Assembly (NCBI GenBank): GCA_002404055.1
Contig: DHIZ01000178.1
Location: 1 to 16,386, forward strand
DNA from: Chloroflexi bacterium UBA4733
GTDB taxonomy: Bacteria > Chloroflexota > UBA4733
Direction: 5' to 3'
Length of the DNA: 16,386 nucleotides
The notes beneath the pieces are model-generated. The model was not told where the DNA came from. It did not search any database and saw nothing but the letters and a program-made list of their open reading frames with translations. A program made the position numbers and the translations under genes. Shown here piece by piece: positions 14,289 through 16,386 of the stretch; the stretch's first letter is position 1; each line of letters opens with the position of its first letter.

Positions 14289-14701
14289 TTCCCGCCGTCT
14301 TCGTTGACACGTCGGCCTGGTACGCCCTTGCCGATGCTGACGATGCGCATCACGCGCTGGCGGTTGCGCGGATGAAGCACCTTATCGAGCAGCGGCGTGC
14401 GCTTATCACCAGCAATCACGTCGCCGGAGAGACCTATACGCTATTGCGAGTGCGTCTCGGAGCGTCGGCGGCGCGAGAGTTTCTCAGACGCCTGCGCCGA
14501 AGCCGCGCCGTTCGACGGGTATTCATTTCCGAAGCCTGGGAAGAGGCCGCCGAGGACCTGCTCGCCAAGTATGACGATCAGGACTTCAGTTACGTGGATG
14601 CGACATCTTTCACTGCGATGCAACACCTTGGACTCCGTGAAGTATTCTCTTTTGACCACCACTTTCGTATCCTCGGCTTTCTGCTGACCGGCGATGTGTG
14701 A
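14285..14701 (+). CDS. vapC: PIN-domain ribonuclease toxin (VapC-type), 138 aa
   Basis: Predicted magnesium-dependent RNase of a type II toxin-antitoxin pair. The four acidic residues of the PIN active site are present: Asp8 (VFVDTSAWYAL), Glu49 (NHVAGETYTLL), Asp105 (FSYVDATSF) and Asp124 (FSFDHHF). Length is normal for VapC. The start is GTG within the overlapping GTGA of the antitoxin gene, the typical coupled arrangement that keeps antitoxin in excess. Targets of VapC relatives are usually tRNAs or the 23S sarcin-ricin loop; the target here cannot be read from sequence. The gene is convergent with the binding-protein gene at 14799-16249. The 97 bp between them carry only a small GGCGC/GCGCC hairpin (14708-14721). 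Confidence 0.88.
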   Translation: MIPAVFVDTSAWYALADADDAHHALAVARMKHLIEQRRALITSNHVAGETYTLLRVRLGASAAREFLRRLRRSRAVRRVFISEAWEEAAEDLLAKYDDQDFSYVDATSFTAMQHLGLREVFSFDHHFRILGFLLTGDV

Positions 14702-14707
14702 CATGTA

Positions 14708-14721
14708 GGCGCCTCAGCGCC
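14708..14721. terminator. Small hairpin between convergent genes
   Basis: GGCGC (14708-14712) and GCGCC (14717-14721) pair around CTCA, 7 nt after the toxin stop. The stem is short and has no T-run. It could be a weak terminator, but a chance hairpin is also possible in DNA this GC-rich. Confidence 0.25.
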
Positions 14722-14798
14722 AATACACTGCCCCTATCGCTTCCGGCACGATTATTGACTCCTGGCTGCAACCAGACATGGGCCACGAACTACACTAG

Positions 14799-16249
14799 TT
14801 AGCTTGCTTGCGCCTGTTGGAGTAAGGCCGTCATCTGCTGGCAGGCTTTGACCATGCCGGTCTTGGCGTCCTCCTTGTTGGCCAGGATGTTGCCGCGTTC
14901 CGTGTAGTAGGGCTTCTTGACGGGGGTGTTGTTGGGCAGCACCTGCACGGGCTTGCCGTACTTCGTGGCGATCTCGTAGACCAGTTCAATATGAACAGGC
15001 GCCTTGTAGTCCTTCTTCTGCTGCGCCTGCCAGCCGCTCAGCGCGGTCAGGCGGCTGGGCAGATTGCCGGGCAACACGATCAGATCCGGCGTTTGATTCT
15101 TGATCCACCACGATAGGAAGGCCCAGGCCTGCTCCGGGTGGGGCGACTGCGTCGGCAAGGAGTGGCCGGGCGCCCCCTTGACGACGGCGATACGCCCCTG
15201 CGGCCCCTTCGGCGGCACAGCGATATCCCAGTCCAGCCCCTGGACGGAGCGATAGCGCTGAATCATGTAGGAGCCATCCATGACCATGCCCAGGCGCTTT
15301 GTGGAAAACGAGCCGAACTGGGCGCCCTTGGCGAAGTTAGCGGCTGGCGTCGGCGACACCTGGCTCTTGTACATCAGGTCCTGCCAGAACTGCATCCCGT
15401 CGATACTGCCGGTCTGATCGAGCAGGCAACGCGACAGGTCGGGACTCGTGAAGTCCCAGCCGTAGGAGTAGAGCAGCGTGCGCGTGAAGTAGTCGAGACT
15501 GAAGCCGTAGTTTCCCTCCGCCGGCGTGGCCCCCGGCTTCGTCATGGTCTGCGCGACCTCGACCAACTTGTCCCAGGTCCAGGTGTCATCAGGCGGCGAC
15601 TGTCCCGCCGCCTGGAACAGCGCGGTGTTGTAGAAGAGCGGCGACGTAGCAAACATCGTGTACCAGGCATAGTACTTCCCGGTTTGCTGTGGCCAGCGGC
15701 CGAGTTCCAGCGCCACCTGCACGTAGTCACTGAAGGCGATCTTATCCTGGCTGATAGCGTATCGAGCGGCTTCAGCGCTGCCTTCTCACCGAGCGGCTGG
15801 CTCTCCTGCCAGTTCGTCTCCGCCAGGTCCGGGGCCGTACCGGCGGCGAGCAGCGCCGTCAGCTTCGAGGCGTAGTCGCCGGTGACGCGTTGCTGCGTCA
15901 GCTTGACGTCCGGTTGCACCTTGGCGTAGGTAGCGATCAGGTGATCGTAGGCTTGCGTCATCGGCTGATCGAGCAGCCAGGAGGTGACTTGCAGCGTGAC
16001 GCCTTTGGCGGCCGGCGCCGCGCTGGAAGCCGTCGCGCTCGTTATCGCCTGTGTCGTCACGGCAACCGCGCTGCTGGCCGTTCGACTCGTGGTCGTCGAA
16101 AGCGCCGACGACGCCACGGCACTACTGGTCGCTGCCGTCTGGGCGCCGCCACAGGCCGTGAGGAGACTCGCACCGCTCAGCGCGAACAGTCTGCCGGCCA
16201 GCTTGAGCGCCGTCCGCCGGTTACATACGGAGGTGACGAACGATGCCAT
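14799..16249 (-). pseudogene. Sugar ABC transporter substrate-binding lipoprotein, broken by one frameshift
   Basis: Extracellular solute-binding protein (family 1, sugar type) that would deliver a carbohydrate to an ABC importer. ATG 16249 is chosen because AAAGGCGG lies about 9 nt upstream. The N-terminus has twin arginines (CNRRTALKLAG) and a lipobox LTAC with Cys33, so it is a lipoprotein, possibly exported by Tat. A Ser/Thr/Ala-rich tether follows (about 37-80), then the mature domain begins (VTLQVTSWLLDQPMTQAYDH; later GDYASKLTALLAAGTAPDLA). After LKPLDTL, at about 15752-15759, the coding signal shifts: one missing base would join it to ISQDKIAFSDYVQVAL. The second frame runs uninterrupted to 14799 and holds typical SBP segments (YNTALFQAAGQ, TWTWDKLVEVAQTMT, KRLGMVMDGSYM, HPEQAWAFLSWWI). 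Restored length is about 483 residues. No permease or ATPase gene is adjacent. The break is recent or is a sequence error. Confidence 0.8.
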
Positions 16250-16386
16250 GATCCACCGCCTTTCTTGCCGTGCGAAGGTACCGGACCATTCCGGCTGCCA
16301 GATCATCAGAACGATTTGCCCAGGGGTTGGGAAGATAGTAGCAGGTTCGGCGTTGTACTACACTAGGAGGCTGTCTGAGTTGAAGC

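Noticed and set aside
16259..16362. Promoter for the binding-protein gene (TACTAT on the - strand)
   Set aside because: A -10-like hexamer is present, but no matching -35 at normal spacing is visible.
16363..16386. Possible start of an insertion sequence at the right edge (GGAGGCTGTCTGAGTTGAAG)
   Set aside because: It resembles the GC-TGTCTGA-type ends of some transposons, but the window stops before any partner repeat or transposase, so it cannot be supported.

Overview
This is high-GC bacterial DNA, most likely from a member of the Chloroflexota. That placement is an inference from gene types rather than a marker gene. The main pointers are a DUF2079-type membrane protein that ends in a beta-sandwich domain common in Chloroflexota glycosyltransferase-like proteins, a Uma2-family nuclease-fold gene, tandem signal-less HtrA-like proteases, and secreted proteins with Pro/Thr linkers. 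No rRNA, tRNA or CRISPR array is visible.

Layout. (1) Positions 1-1967 are a decayed carbohydrate-utilisation region on the + strand. It holds the C-terminal end of a sugar ABC-transporter permease with an in-frame stop, a 160-bp MITE-like element with perfect 16-bp inverted ends and TAA target duplications, a TPR-like scrap followed by a perfect 16-bp-stem hairpin, the N-terminal piece of a family 2 glycoside hydrolase with a frameshift and an amber stop, the C-terminal piece of a Gfo/Idh/MocA oxidoreductase, and a sugar phosphate isomerase/epimerase without its N-terminal part. (2) Positions 1988-4976 are an intact three-gene + strand operon: zinc MDR dehydrogenase, TIM-barrel isomerase/epimerase, second zinc MDR dehydrogenase. 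It probably oxidises and rearranges a sugar or polyol delivered by the damaged upstream genes. (3) Positions 5135-8299 (- strand) encode a large soluble hybrid sensor histidine kinase (3 GAF, 2 PAS, HisKA, HATPase) with no response regulator nearby. (4) Positions 8391-8501 hold a 111-bp element with a perfect 24-bp outer stem and two inner 7-bp hairpins. It lies just behind a broken DUF2079 membrane protein gene (8522-10101, - strand). (5) Positions 10301-13803 (+ strand) hold a secreted two-module protein, a Uma2-family protein and a co-transcribed pair of HtrA-like proteases. (6) Positions 14028-14701 are a compact ribbon-helix-helix/PIN toxin-antitoxin operon with a candidate promoter and operator. 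(7) Positions 14799-16249 (- strand) are a sugar-binding lipoprotein gene of an ABC transporter, broken by a single-base shift.

Three genes (glycoside hydrolase, DUF2079 protein, binding protein) each show a one-base loss, and two also have an in-frame TAG, while the reading frame beyond each lesion stays clearly coding. These are either recent pseudogenes or uncorrected sequence errors; the sequence alone cannot decide. Nothing here is plainly a new system. The items most worth a second look are the four-way-junction repeat, the MITE, the signal-less protease pair and the collapsed glycoside operon.
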